Below, piece by piece: positions 8,306-16,609 of a stretch of 64,000 nucleotides of DNA; position 1 is the stretch's first letter; every line of letters begins with the position of its first letter. Below the pieces are notes generated by a model that saw only the letters and a program-made list of their open reading frames with translations, was not told the DNA's origin and did no database searches. Position numbers and translations under genes: made by a program. The DNA comes from Janthinobacterium psychrotolerans (GTDB taxonomy: Bacteria; Pseudomonadota; Gammaproteobacteria; Burkholderiales; Burkholderiaceae_D), in the NCBI RefSeq assembly GCF_001677885.1, contig NZ_LOCQ01000050.1, positions 1-64,000 of the forward strand, read 5' to 3'.

Positions 8306-8599
8306 GCTGATCTCCAGTGTAGTAATTGTTTGCCAATACCATATTCCCGGCGTCTTACGGACGCCTTACAGCCTGGTTTTTTTCATGTTCCTGTCTTTAC
8401 CATACTCGCCCGCATTGATGAGCGTCAAGCATGTGACGCCCCATATAGTGGCCCGAAAAGCCCCGACTGTCTGTTTATCTTGGGCTTGCTTGTGTTTCAT
8501 CAAGACCAAGAACTCGACATGGGGACATGCGCAGTGACTATCAGCAAGTGTAAAATGTCGGGCATGCTGAAAAAAGCATTAATCCCGGGACCTCTCCTC

Positions 8600-9214
8600 A
8601 TGATCGACCACTCAACCAAGCCTACACATACCAAGCTGCACCCCTTGTCCGCTTTTATCTTCATGTCACGCTGGCTGCAATTGCCGCTGTACCTGGGCCT
8701 GATCCTTGCTCAATGCGTGTATGTATTTCATTTCTGGGTGGAATTGTCCGACCTGATCGGCGCCGTGTTCGGCAATGATGCGGCCCTGCAGCATATTCTC
8801 ACCGCCGTCGCCGTACCGGGCAACCCGCTGCCGACCAAGCTCAATGAAGCGACCATCATGCTGGTGGTGCTGGGCCTGATCGACGTGGTGATGATCTCGA
8901 ACCTGCTGATCATGGTGATTATCGGCGGCTACGAAACGTTCGTCTCGCGCATGCACCTGGACGACCATCCGGACCAGCCGGAATGGCTGTCGCACGTGAA
9001 TGCCTCGGTGCTGAAAACCAAGCTGGCCATGGCCATTATCGGCATCTCGTCGATCCACCTGTTGAAGACCTTCATCAACGCCAGTTCCTACAAGATGGAC
9101 GTGATCATCGCGCAAACGGTGATCCATATGGTCTTCATCGTCTCCGCCATGGCGATCGCCTACACCGACCGCATCATGACCGTGACGCAGAACCAGGCGC
9201 GTCCACCGCACTAA
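8600..9214 (+). CDS. UPF0114 (YqhA-like) inner membrane protein
   Basis: A protein of about 204 residues with at least three strongly hydrophobic stretches: WLQLPLYLGLILAQCVYVFH, ATIMLVVLGLIDVVMISNLLIMVIIGG, and a pair near residues 140-190 including IIAQTVIHMVFIVSAMAIAY. The conserved LGLIDVVMISNLL and GGYETFVSR segments match the UPF0114/TIGR00645 family of inner membrane proteins, whose function is not settled. An in-frame ATG 12 codons earlier at 8564 is also possible; neither has a strong ribosome site. The stop is 48 bp before fumA, so the two may be cotranscribed. Confidence 0.85.
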   Translation: MIDHSTKPTHTKLHPLSAFIFMSRWLQLPLYLGLILAQCVYVFHFWVELSDLIGAVFGNDAALQHILTAVAVPGNPLPTKLNEATIMLVVLGLIDVVMISNLLIMVIIGGYETFVSRMHLDDHPDQPEWLSHVNASVLKTKLAMAIIGISSIHLLKTFINASSYKMDVIIAQTVIHMVFIVSAMAIAYTDRIMTVTQNQARPPH

Positions 9215-9262
9215 GTTCATGCAGCAACCAGTTTCATCCTTCTTATATCTCGCGAGAACACC

Positions 9263-10804
9263 ATGACTGTCATAAAGCAAGAAGACCTGATCGAATCCGT
9301 CGCCGCAGCGTTGCAGTACATTAGCTACTACCACCCTGCCGATTACATCGAGCACCTGGCGCGCGCCTACGAGGCCGAGCAGAGCCCGGCCGCGAAAGAC
9401 GCGATCGCGCAAATCCTGACCAACTCGCGCATGTGCGCGGAAGGCAAGCGTCCTATCTGCCAGGACACGGGTATCGTCAACGTCTTCCTGAAAATCGGCA
9501 TGGGCGTGCGCTTTGAAGGTTTCAGCGGTACCGTTACCGACGCCGTCAACGAAGGCGTGCGCCGCGCGTACAACTTCGACGACAACAAGCTGCGCGCGTC
9601 CATCGTGGCCGACCCGCATTTCGACCGCAAGAACACCAAGGACAACACGCCAGCCGTGGTGCACATGGAACTGGTCGAAGGCAATACCGTTGACGTCAAG
9701 GTCGCGGCCAAGGGTGGCGGCTCGGAAAACAAGTCGAAGATGATCATGATGAACCCGTCCGACTCGCTGGTGGACTGGGTCATGAAGACCGTGCCGACCA
9801 TGGGCGCCGGCTGGTGCCCGCCTGGCATGCTGGGCATCGGCATCGGCGGCACGGCCGAAAAAGCCATGCTGATGGCAAAAGAAGTGTTGATGGAAGACAT
9901 CGACATGTTCGAGCTGAAACAGCGCGGCCCACAGAACAAGCTGGAAGAACTGCGTATCGAACTGTGCGACAAGATCAACTCGCTGGGCATCGGCGCGCAG
10001 GGCCTGGGCGGCCTGACCACCGTGCTGGACGTGAAAATCATGACCTACCCGACGCATGCCGCCTCGAAACCGGTCGCCATGATCCCGAACTGCGCCGCCA
10101 CCCGCCACGGCCATTTCGTGCTGGACGGCTCGGGCCCGGCCTACATGACGCCGCCGCCGCTGTCGACCTGGCCTGATGTATCGTGGGCGCCGGACACCGA
10201 AAAATCGAAGCGCGTCGACCTCAACACGCTCACAAAAGAAGAAGTCGCTTCGTGGACGCCAGGCCAGACCTTGCTGCTGAACGGCAAGATGCTGACCGGC
10301 CGCGACGCCGCGCACAAGCGCATCCAGGACATGCTGGCCAAGGGCGAAGAGTTGCCGGTGGACTTCAAGAACCGCGTCATCTACTACGTTGGCCCGGTCG
10401 ATCCGGTGCGCGACGAAGTGGTGGGCCCGGCCGGCCCGACGACGGCTACCCGCATGGACAAGTTCACCGACATGATGCTGGAAAAAACCGGCCTGATCGC
10501 CATGATCGGCAAGGCCGAGCGCGGCCCGGTTGCCATCGAATCGATCCAGAAACACCAGTCGGCCTACCTGATGGCGGTCGGCGGTTCAGCCTACCTGGTG
10601 TCGAAAGCCATCAAGGGCGCGAAAGTGCTGGGCTTTGCCGACATGGGCATGGAAGCGATCTATGAATTCGACGTGGTCGACATGCCGGTGACGGTGGCGG
10701 TGGACGCGAAAGGCACTTCGGTGCACAACACCGGGCCGAAGGAATGGCAGGCCAAAATCGAGCAACTCAACAGCGTCAGCAAGATTCCTGTGACGGTTGC
10801 TTAA
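9263..10804 (+). CDS. fumA: Fumarate hydratase, class I (iron-sulfur)
   Basis: A 513-residue, oxygen-sensitive 4Fe-4S fumarase of the TCA cycle that converts fumarate to L-malate. Cluster cysteines are recognisable at C66 (PICQDTG), C185 (GWCPPGM) and C277 (PNCAATRHGHF). The N-terminal tartrate/fumarate hydratase alpha-type domain is fused to the beta-type domain (from about residue 310; YYVGPVDP, VGPAGPTTATRMDK), as in FumA/FumB. The start at 9263 is clear. It is followed by a strong terminator, so the transcript ends here. Confidence 0.96.
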   Translation: MTVIKQEDLIESVAAALQYISYYHPADYIEHLARAYEAEQSPAAKDAIAQILTNSRMCAEGKRPICQDTGIVNVFLKIGMGVRFEGFSGTVTDAVNEGVRRAYNFDDNKLRASIVADPHFDRKNTKDNTPAVVHMELVEGNTVDVKVAAKGGGSENKSKMIMMNPSDSLVDWVMKTVPTMGAGWCPPGMLGIGIGGTAEKAMLMAKEVLMEDIDMFELKQRGPQNKLEELRIELCDKINSLGIGAQGLGGLTTVLDVKIMTYPTHAASKPVAMIPNCAATRHGHFVLDGSGPAYMTPPPLSTWPDVSWAPDTEKSKRVDLNTLTKEEVASWTPGQTLLLNGKMLTGRDAAHKRIQDMLAKGEELPVDFKNRVIYYVGPVDPVRDEVVGPAGPTTATRMDKFTDMMLEKTGLIAMIGKAERGPVAIESIQKHQSAYLMAVGGSAYLVSKAIKGAKVLGFADMGMEAIYEFDVVDMPVTVAVDAKGTSVHNTGPKEWQAKIEQLNSVSKIPVTVA

Positions 10805-10819
10805 ACAGGCACTACCATG

Positions 10820-10855
10820 AACGCCGCGCGGCACACAGCTTGCGCGGCGTTTTTC
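10820..10855 (+). terminator. Intrinsic terminator after fumA
   Basis: AACGCCGCGC (10820-10829) pairs with GCGCGGCGTT (10842-10851), followed by a T-rich run. Confidence 0.9.
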
Positions 10856-10878
10856 ATTTTCATTGGCTCCGGCTTACC

Positions 10879-11712
10879 ATGACTTTTACTTTACGCGACG
10901 CCGCCATCGGCGTGTTCGACTCCGGCGTCGGCGGCCTGTCGGTGCTGCGCCATATCCGCGCGCAACTGCCGCACGAAGACCTGATCTACGTGGCCGACTC
11001 CGGCTATGCGCCGTATGGCGACAAGACGGAACAGCAGGTGATCGACCGCTCGCTGGCCGTGGCCGCCTGGCTGGTGCGGCAAGGCGTCAAGGCGCTGGTG
11101 GTGGCCTGCAACACGGCGACGATTGCCGCCATCAAGGCGCTGCGCGCGCGCTACCCCGAGCTGCCCATCGTCGGCGTGGAGCCCGGCCTGAAACCGGCGG
11201 CCGCCGCCAGCCACAACGGCAAGATCGGCGTGCTGGCCACCGAGCGTACCTTGCGTGGCGCCAAGCTGCTGGCCCTGCGCGAGCAGGTCGGCGCCGCCAC
11301 CGGCGCCACCTTTATCTTGCAGCCCTGCATCGGCCTGGTCGAACGCATCGAGCAGTGCGCCATGGGCAACGAGCCGGGCGACGCCACCAGCGCCATGCTG
11401 GAACGCTATATCGCGCCGCTGCTGGCGCAAGGCGTCGACACCCTGGTGCTCGGTTGCACCCACTACCCTTTCGTGCAGGACGCCATCGCCCGCACGGTAC
11501 GCGCGCATACGCAGCTGCCGGTGACCCTGATCGACACCGGCGACGCCGTGGCGCGCCAGCTGGCCCGCCTGCTCGACGCCGCCGGCCTGCGCCGCGATTC
11601 CAACCTCGCGCCGCAACTGCACGGTTATACCACCGCCGGCGTCGAAGCCTTGAACACGGCGTTCGCCGGTTTGCTCGGCTGGCATCCGCCGGTGGCGCAA
11701 CTGTCGATCTGA
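10879..11712 (+). CDS. murI: Glutamate racemase
   Basis: A 277-residue protein that supplies D-glutamate for peptidoglycan precursors. The two catalytic cysteines are visible at C77 (VVACNTATIAA) and C193 (VLGCTHYPF), along with the N-terminal FDSGVGGLSVLR loop and the APYGDK motif. The frame is open further upstream, but the ATG at 10879 gives the family N-terminus and lies beyond the fumA terminator. It is monocistronic here; tRNA-His follows with its own promoter. Confidence 0.96.
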   Translation: MTFTLRDAAIGVFDSGVGGLSVLRHIRAQLPHEDLIYVADSGYAPYGDKTEQQVIDRSLAVAAWLVRQGVKALVVACNTATIAAIKALRARYPELPIVGVEPGLKPAAAASHNGKIGVLATERTLRGAKLLALREQVGAATGATFILQPCIGLVERIEQCAMGNEPGDATSAMLERYIAPLLAQGVDTLVLGCTHYPFVQDAIARTVRAHTQLPVTLIDTGDAVARQLARLLDAAGLRRDSNLAPQLHGYTTAGVEALNTAFAGLLGWHPPVAQLSI

Positions 11713-11770
11713 GGCAAACACGGCGTTTTCAGGCAATCTTTCGAATAATTAAAAAAGACTGCATTTAGAT

Positions 11771-11799
11771 TTGCCACTTCGCCGAGTTCTTTGTATAAT
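11771..11799 (+). promoter_or_regulatory. Sigma-70 promoter of tRNA-His
   Basis: TTGCCA (11771-11776), a 17-base spacer, and a perfect TATAAT (11794-11799), about 50 bp ahead of the tRNA. Confidence 0.85.
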
Positions 11800-11847
11800 T
11801 CGGCACCTGTTCAGCAAAACACGCGTTGAACAAGCAGTAAGACAGTG

Positions 11848-11923
11848 GTGGCTGTAGCTCAGTTGGTAGAGTCCAGGATTGTGATTCCTGTTGTCGTGGG
11901 TTCGAGCCCCATCAGCCACCCCA
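11848..11923 (+). tRNA. tRNA-His (anticodon GTG)
   Basis: A 76-nt cloverleaf with acceptor GTGGCTG/CAGCCAC, a D-arm, an anticodon loop ATTGTGATT with anticodon GTG, a T-arm GGGTTCGAGCCCC and an encoded CCA. Its 3' end is duplicated 1,584 bp downstream, marking an insertion. Confidence 0.97.
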
Positions 11924-11929
11924 CAGAAT
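11907..11929. repeat. 23-bp direct repeat at tRNA-His 3' end (left att copy)
   Basis: The run from CCCC at 11907 through the tRNA-His T-arm half, acceptor stem, CCA and CAGAAT ends at 11929. An identical 23-bp copy occurs at 13491-13513. Sequences diverge immediately outside both copies, so this is the exact overlap region of a site-specific insertion. Confidence 0.9.
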
Positions 11930-11944
11930 TGTAGGAAAATCAAA

Positions 11945-11976
11945 GGGTTACATGCTTCGGCTTGTAACCTTTTTTT
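11945..11976 (+). terminator. Terminator of tRNA-His, element-borne
   Basis: GGTTACATGC, a TTCG loop, GCTTGTAACC and seven T residues. It lies inside the inserted element, 20 bp after the tRNA, and so replaces the terminator displaced to 13521. Confidence 0.85.
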
Positions 11977-12183
11977 GCATTTTCCAACGGTTTTTCTAAT
12001 TTTCCAACGTGCAGCCATGCAGTTCTTCCGTAATGCCGAACTTACCGGGCGCTGATATGCTCGCGGGCGCGGGTGCGCGTACTGGTTTCCAAATACCTTG
12101 CTTCGCAAGCGTCCAGCCGTCCCATCCATGAATTCCTGATCGGCATCGCCAAACTATCCTCTCGATCACTACGGGAGGTAACG

Positions 12184-12279
12184 GTGCCAAACAAGGATCG
12201 GCAGAAGGTGTGGGAGGAACGGGTGGCACAGTGGCGTGCCAGCGGGCTGTCGCAGAGGGCCGTCCATGCGAGACGGTGA
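12184..12279 (+). pseudogene. IS66-type accessory protein (TnpA/OrfA), N-terminal remnant
   Basis: A GTG at 12184 behind GGGAGG opens a 31-codon frame containing VWEERVAQWRASGLSQRAV, which resembles the N-terminal helix-turn-helix of IS66 OrfA proteins (WxxxVxxWxxSGLSQRxYC). It then hits a stop; full-length relatives exceed 100 residues. No other IS66 gene or terminal repeat was found nearby. It is a small scar of an old insertion within the tRNA-His element. Confidence 0.5.
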
Positions 12280-12393
12280 CGGCCGCGCCGATCCCGCCAG
12301 CGGTCATGATGGCGGCATGGCCGCCGTGGGGCTGCTGGCGTGGGTCGCTGCCAGCGCTGGCCGTCCTATTCAACGTAAGCGATATGGCAAGTC

Positions 12394-13062
12394 TTATTGC
12401 GCAGCCGAAGTATCTTCTTGAGGGTAGGGGCGCAGGGCCTGACCCTTGTGGTCGAACATCGGAGTGAAGGTGAAGCCGTAGTCGCGAACGCTGGCGGGAT
12501 ATGGCGTATTGGTTCGGCCAACCCCTTTCGTCTTATTGATTCGAGGTGCATCCTCGAAGCACTTTTCATAGGCTGGGTCACTCTTACGGCAGATGATGCG
12601 GACGACGATGTTACCTTCACCGGTCTTGGAGAAATCCTTCATCGTGTCCCATGTGCCAGTCTGGCGGACTTCAACGATATCGCCAGCGCGCAGCTGAGGC
12701 AGTTGGTCCGGCACGTATGCACCGCCGGTGTAAAGCAAACCGCCCTCCGAGACCCAGAGCACGCCCGGTCCCGAAATTGCCAGGTTGACTCGGGCGGCGC
12801 GCAGCTTGTACTCCGGAGTGTCTTTTTCGACACCTTGACCATACAGCGAGTTGCGTGCCGCTACGCCATAGTTGCCAACCCAGGTCTCATCGAAGCCAAC
12901 CATAGCGGCCTGATTGGTTTTTACCATGTCAGCCGGCAGTTCTTGTCCGAGGTTATAAGCCTTCGTAATCGCTTTCGAGACTGGTGTAGATGAGCAGCCA
13001 GCAACACTGGCGGTCAGGGTCAGCGCGGCAATGTATTTCAGAATGGCGTGGGAGGTCTTCAT
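12394..13062 (-). CDS. Unrecognised lipoprotein of the tRNA-His element
   Basis: A 222-residue protein with a signal peptide and lipobox (LTASVAGC, lipidated Cys at 23), so it should be anchored in the outer or inner membrane. The mature part contains a central beta-rich segment (about 95-135, ISGPGVLWVSEGGLLY .. RAGDIVEVRQTGTW) and Cys residues at about 159 and 168. I cannot assign a family. The ATG at 13062 lacks an obvious ribosome site but is the only start that gives a complete signal peptide. It is the only intact gene of the inserted element, so it is the likely cargo. Confidence 0.65.
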   Translation of the reverse strand: MKTSHAILKYIAALTLTASVAGCSSTPVSKAITKAYNLGQELPADMVKTNQAAMVGFDETWVGNYGVAARNSLYGQGVEKDTPEYKLRAARVNLAISGPGVLWVSEGGLLYTGGAYVPDQLPQLRAGDIVEVRQTGTWDTMKDFSKTGEGNIVVRIICRKSDPAYEKCFEDAPRINKTKGVGRTNTPYPASVRDYGFTFTPMFDHKGQALRPYPQEDTSAAQ

Positions 13063-13490
13063 GACGGTTTTCTGTATTTCTTAAAATAAGTTTCGCAGAA
13101 TGCAAACCCGTATTGGGCTCCCGAGAACCTCGTACGCGGCGGCCACTCTAGAATGGCAGCTTGTTTATGCTTCTTTGAGATAAGCGGAATCGGGGCAAAC
13201 TCCTATCGAGTTCAGGGCCGGTTTCGTACATGACAATGGCCGGGTACTGGCTCAACTTCGGCGCGAATGGCATTCACCCAAAACATTGCCGATAAGAAAT
13301 CTCCTGTCATTGTCTCGCGGCAACACTCAATGCTACCAAAACGTATCTGCTATGCCAAGTTTTAACGTTTGACTACTTCTTAAATAATCGCCAATAGGAA
13401 ACTTATGATGATTTTTTGCATGCTATTAAAACTGAAACTTTTGGTCTGAGACCCGCATTTTTGCGTAGTTGAAGAAATGGGGTGATGGTT
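13063..13490. other. AT-rich non-coding end of the tRNA-His element
   Basis: No reading frame of note and no RNA fold recognised. Base composition is distinctly lower in GC than the flanking chromosome, in line with foreign origin. The promoter of the lipoprotein gene should be here, but I could not pick one with confidence. Confidence 0.4.
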
Positions 13491-13513
13491 CCCCATCAGC
13501 CACCCCACAGAAT
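13491..13513. repeat. 23-bp direct repeat (right att copy)
   Basis: An exact copy of 11907-11929, including the last 17 bases of tRNA-His with CCA and the following CAGAAT. It marks the right edge of the insertion. Confidence 0.9.
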
Positions 13514-13518
13514 AAAGA

Positions 13519-13547
13519 TGAGCCCGGTTTTCGAACCGGGCTTTTTC
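13519..13547 (+). terminator. Original tRNA-His terminator, now displaced
   Basis: AGCCCGGTT, a TTCG loop, AACCGGGCT and a T-run, 6 bp beyond the right att copy. Without the insertion it would follow the tRNA directly. Confidence 0.85.
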
Positions 13548-13587
13548 TATTTTCGCGCCGGTTTTTCACACACCGTTTGCACATGCA

Positions 13588-13610
13588 AAAAAGCCGGCAC
13601 GCAGCCGGCT
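13588..13610 (-). terminator. Terminator of the response regulator gene
   Basis: On the minus strand AGCCGGC (13610-13604) pairs with GCCGGCT (13598-13592) and is followed by six T residues, 22 bp after the stop codon. Confidence 0.85.
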
Positions 13611-13632
13611 CACTTCATTCCACTTTGTTTAT

Positions 13633-14067
13633 TTACCCCGCCAGCACCGACTGCACCGTCGTCGCCAGGTCTTCCATGCGCACCGGCTTGACGAGGAAAT
13701 GGCGGAAGCCCACCGTCAGCGCGTCGTCCATGTACATCGGCAGGCTGTGGCCGGTGACTGCGACCAGCACGGCGTTGGCCGTGTCGGGATTGTTGCGCAG
13801 GCGGCGGCCGATTTCGATGCCGCTGATGCCGGGCATTTCGATGTCGAGGTAGACGGCGTCGGGCACGCATTGCTTGACTTGCTCGACCGCCATTTGCCAG
13901 TTGCGCACCACCACCACGTTATGACCAAAGGTTTCCAGCAGCATGGCCAGCGATTCGCCCACTTCCTGGTTGTCGTCGACCACCAGCAAATTGAGCTTGC
14001 GCGGCGGTGCTGTCGTGTCGCCACCCTGGCGGCGTTCCGTGGACTGGTTTTCGATTGTTTGGCTCAT
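13633..14067 (-). CDS. Single-domain response regulator
   Basis: A 144-residue protein that is only a receiver domain (about 25-143) after a 23-residue polar lead. The acidic pocket is D31/D32, the phospho-acceptor is D75 (AVYLDIEMPG), and the switch residues are T105 and K127 (LVKPV), so it should be phosphorylated by a histidine kinase. No output domain and no kinase gene adjoin it; CheY-like or relay roles are both possible. The frame is open further upstream, but that region is the promoter and 5' end of the receptor gene on the other strand, so ATG 14067 is the start. Confidence 0.88.
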   Translation of the reverse strand: MSQTIENQSTERRQGGDTTAPPRKLNLLVVDDNQEVGESLAMLLETFGHNVVVVRNWQMAVEQVKQCVPDAVYLDIEMPGISGIEIGRRLRNNPDTANAVLVAVTGHSLPMYMDDALTVGFRHFLVKPVRMEDLATTVQSVLAG

Positions 14068-14201
14068 GTCGGTGTATTTTCTGGCGTCGGCGAAAACGGC
14101 AGTATACAAGAAGCAGCGCCTGCCCATCGCACGCCAGTCCCCTACCGCGCCAGCAAGACGCGTACCACCGCCACAACAAGCCAGCCTGCCGCATTGACGA
14201 A

Positions 14202-14220
14202 GAGAATGAGAATCACTATC
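14202..14220 (+). promoter_or_regulatory. Fur box ahead of the FecA-like receptor
   Basis: GAGAATGAGAATCACTATC matches the 19-bp Fur consensus GATAATGATAATCATTATC at 16 of 19 positions. It lies 32 bp before the receptor ATG, so iron should repress that gene. It also lies 135 bp ahead of the divergent response regulator. Confidence 0.8.
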
Positions 14221-14251
14221 ATCCAGTCCCCTGCCTTCTGGAGTTAGCACC

Positions 14252-16354
14252 ATGCCGCGTCCTCTTCCGTTTGCCTTGCGCCCGTGCGCGCTGGCCATCA
14301 CCCTCGCCAGCCTGGGCCTTCCTCTCGGCGTACAGGCGCAGCAGGGCAGCTCGGCCGACGCTGCCGGCCCGGTGCTCGAAGCCATCCAGGTCAGCAGCAA
14401 CCTGCTCGGCACCAGCATGGCGGCCAGCACCAAGAACTTTGCCGGCGCGCGCAGCGTGGTGCAGAAGGAAGAGATCGAGAACTCGGGCGCGTCCAGCGTC
14501 AGCGATGTGATGCGCCGCATTCCCGGTGTGCAGATCAGCGACAACTCGGGCAGCTCGGGCAGCGCCGTGTCGCTCAATATCGGCGTGCGCGGCTTGCCCG
14601 GACGCTACTCGCCGCGCAGCACGGTGCTGCTCGATGGCATACCAATGTCGGTGGCGCCTTACGGCCAGCCGCAGCTGTCGTTTGCGCCCGTCAGCCTGGC
14701 CAATGTGGAAACCGTGGACGTCGTGCGCGGCGGCGGCGCGGTGCGCTTCGGCCCGCAAAACGTGGGCGGCATCATCAACTTCAAGACGCGCCGCGTTCCC
14801 ACCACGGCCGGCGTCACGGCCGACGCCAGCGTGCGTTACAACAGCTATGGCGAAGGCGGCCACAACACGCAGTACAGCGCATTTGCCGGCAGCCAGCAGG
14901 ACAGCGGCCTGGGCCTGGCCGTGCTGTATTCGGGCATGACGGGCAGCGACTGGCGCGCCGCCAGCGATGAGAAGCTGAACGACTTCGCCCTCAAGTTTCG
15001 CTACGACATCAGCCCCACGGCCGAGGTCTACGGCAAGCTGTCGTACTACGACGTGACCTCGCGCACGCCGGGCGGCCTGACCCAGGCGCAATACCGGCTT
15101 GACCCGTTCCAGAATACGCGCCGCAGCGACTTCTGGAGCGGCGAGCGCAAGGCGCTGGACGTCGGCTACCTGAACAGTCTGTCCGCCACCCAGGAACTGG
15201 AAGTGCGCGCCTACTACAACGAAAGCTCGCGCCAGAGCACCTTGATCAATGCGGCCGGCACCGGCCTGGGCCACCAGCCGCGCAACTACGAGACGGCCGC
15301 GTTCGAGCCGCGCTACACGCAGCGCTTCAAGACCGGCGGCATGACGCACGATGTGACGGTGGGCTACCGCTACCTGCGCGAGCGCGCCGACGAGACGATT
15401 TTCAACGTGGTGGTGGCGACCGGCGTGCAGCAGGCGCCGACGCGCTTTGCCGACAACAGCACCGATGCGCAAGCGATTTATATCGACAACAAGATCGCCG
15501 TGAACGCCTGGCGCATCACGCCGGGCGTGCGCTACGAACATATCAGGACGCAGCGCATCAACCACTTGCCGCAGGAAGAGAAGATCGAGTTGCTCAATAA
15601 CAAGGCCCTGCCCTCGCTGAACGTGGCCTATTTGCTGAGCAATAATGTGACGCTGTTTGCCAACTACAACAGTTCGTTTGGCGCCGTGCAGAACACCCAG
15701 CTCAACGCGCAATCGGCAAGGAACCCGCTGCAGCCGGAACTGGCGAAAACCATGGAACTGGGCAGCCGCTGGAAAAGCGCCAGCCTGTCGGCCGAGGCCA
15801 CCTTGTTCAACATCAGGTTCGACAACCAGATCCAGTCGGTGGGCAGCGGCATTAACGCCACCTTCTTCAACCGTGGCGCGACCCACCACCAGGGCCTGGA
15901 AACGGCGCTCGACTACCGCTTCGACGCGTCCGGCCCCTGGCGTGGCCTGAACGCCTATGCCACCTATACCTATACCAAGGCGACCCTGGAAGAAGGCGCG
16001 CATGCGGGCAATGACGTGCCGTATTACTCGCGCAATACCGATACGGTGGGCCTGCACTACCAGCGCGGGGTCCTGGGCTTCGACCTGTCGAGCACGCATC
16101 AGACGCGCCAGTTCGCCGACGACGCCAACACGCTGCAGGAAAACCGCGCCGGCGACCTGGGCGCCATTCCCGGCTACCGCACCTGGAATACGCAAATGAA
16201 GTGGAAGGTGCCGGGACAGCCCGGCCTGGAACTGCTGGCGGGCGTCAACAACCTGGCCGACAAGCGTTATTTCACGCGCACCTCGGATGGTAACCTGGGC
16301 AAGATGGTCGGTGCGCCGCGCATGGTCTACCTGCAGGGGCGGCTGGCGTTTTAA
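14252..16354 (+). CDS. TonB-dependent receptor, FecA-like (iron-citrate type)
   Basis: A 700-residue outer membrane receptor: signal peptide to about residue 29 (LGVQAQ), plug domain (about 60-170) and a 22-strand barrel ending in the aromatic LQGRLAF. The plug segment APYGQPQLSFAPVSLANVET..DVVRGGGAVRFGPQNVGG is very close to that of FecA, the ferric dicitrate receptor. It lacks the N-terminal signalling domain of E. coli FecA, and no fecIR pair is nearby, so transcription is probably controlled only by Fur through the box at 14202. The substrate is inferred as a ferric hydroxycarboxylate or related chelate. The start at 14252 has GGAG at 14240. A terminator follows. Confidence 0.9.
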   Translation: MPRPLPFALRPCALAITLASLGLPLGVQAQQGSSADAAGPVLEAIQVSSNLLGTSMAASTKNFAGARSVVQKEEIENSGASSVSDVMRRIPGVQISDNSGSSGSAVSLNIGVRGLPGRYSPRSTVLLDGIPMSVAPYGQPQLSFAPVSLANVETVDVVRGGGAVRFGPQNVGGIINFKTRRVPTTAGVTADASVRYNSYGEGGHNTQYSAFAGSQQDSGLGLAVLYSGMTGSDWRAASDEKLNDFALKFRYDISPTAEVYGKLSYYDVTSRTPGGLTQAQYRLDPFQNTRRSDFWSGERKALDVGYLNSLSATQELEVRAYYNESSRQSTLINAAGTGLGHQPRNYETAAFEPRYTQRFKTGGMTHDVTVGYRYLRERADETIFNVVVATGVQQAPTRFADNSTDAQAIYIDNKIAVNAWRITPGVRYEHIRTQRINHLPQEEKIELLNNKALPSLNVAYLLSNNVTLFANYNSSFGAVQNTQLNAQSARNPLQPELAKTMELGSRWKSASLSAEATLFNIRFDNQIQSVGSGINATFFNRGATHHQGLETALDYRFDASGPWRGLNAYATYTYTKATLEEGAHAGNDVPYYSRNTDTVGLHYQRGVLGFDLSSTHQTRQFADDANTLQENRAGDLGAIPGYRTWNTQMKWKVPGQPGLELLAGVNNLADKRYFTRTSDGNLGKMVGAPRMVYLQGRLAF

Positions 16355-16400
16355 TCAGTTCACGCAAACGGCAGAGCGCGACACCCAGCGCTTCCTGGCA

Positions 16401-16434
16401 AGCCACCCAGCAGCAATGCCGGGTGGCTTTTTTC
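16401..16434 (+). terminator. Terminator after the FecA-like receptor
   Basis: AGCCACCC and GGGTGGCT around a short loop, followed by six T residues. Confidence 0.88.
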
Positions 16435-16609
16435 ATGGGAGTCTCGCCTGAAAGTCCGTGGTCGTTGCCCTATAGAATTAGATTAGGGCTACAATACTTT
16501 ACTTATGTCAAATAATGCCAAGTGCGCATTGTTACGCCAAGGCCAGCACTGCGCCTTGATCACCCGACCCACTTATTGAGCAGGATGGCGATTGCCATCA
16601 GTACCGACC

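Larger units (their letters stand above)
11930..13513. mobile_element. 1,584-bp insertion behind tRNA-His, no recombinase
   Basis: The DNA between the two 23-bp repeats (11907-11929 and 13491-13513) has the layout of an element integrated in a tRNA 3' end. It contains a terminator right behind the tRNA, a scrap of an IS66-type gene, a lipoprotein gene and AT-rich non-coding DNA from 13063 to 13490. No integrase or part of one could be recognised, so it is either a deleted island or a satellite that uses an integrase supplied elsewhere. The ancestral tRNA terminator now sits just outside the right copy. Confidence 0.75.

Noticed and set aside
6548-8599. A plus-strand frame that joins the UPF0114 gene and crosses acs
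   Set aside because: The part before 8600 is antisense to acs and His/Arg-rich without a fold; only the 3' part is real.
11749-12129. A 126-codon minus-strand frame with DGARTHDNRNHNPGLYQ
   Set aside because: It is the antisense of tRNA-His; the remainder lies in the inserted element and shows no family.
14219-16195. A 658-codon minus-strand frame opposite the FecA-like receptor
   Set aside because: Shadow frame; the receptor on the plus strand has a signal peptide, Fur box and terminator.
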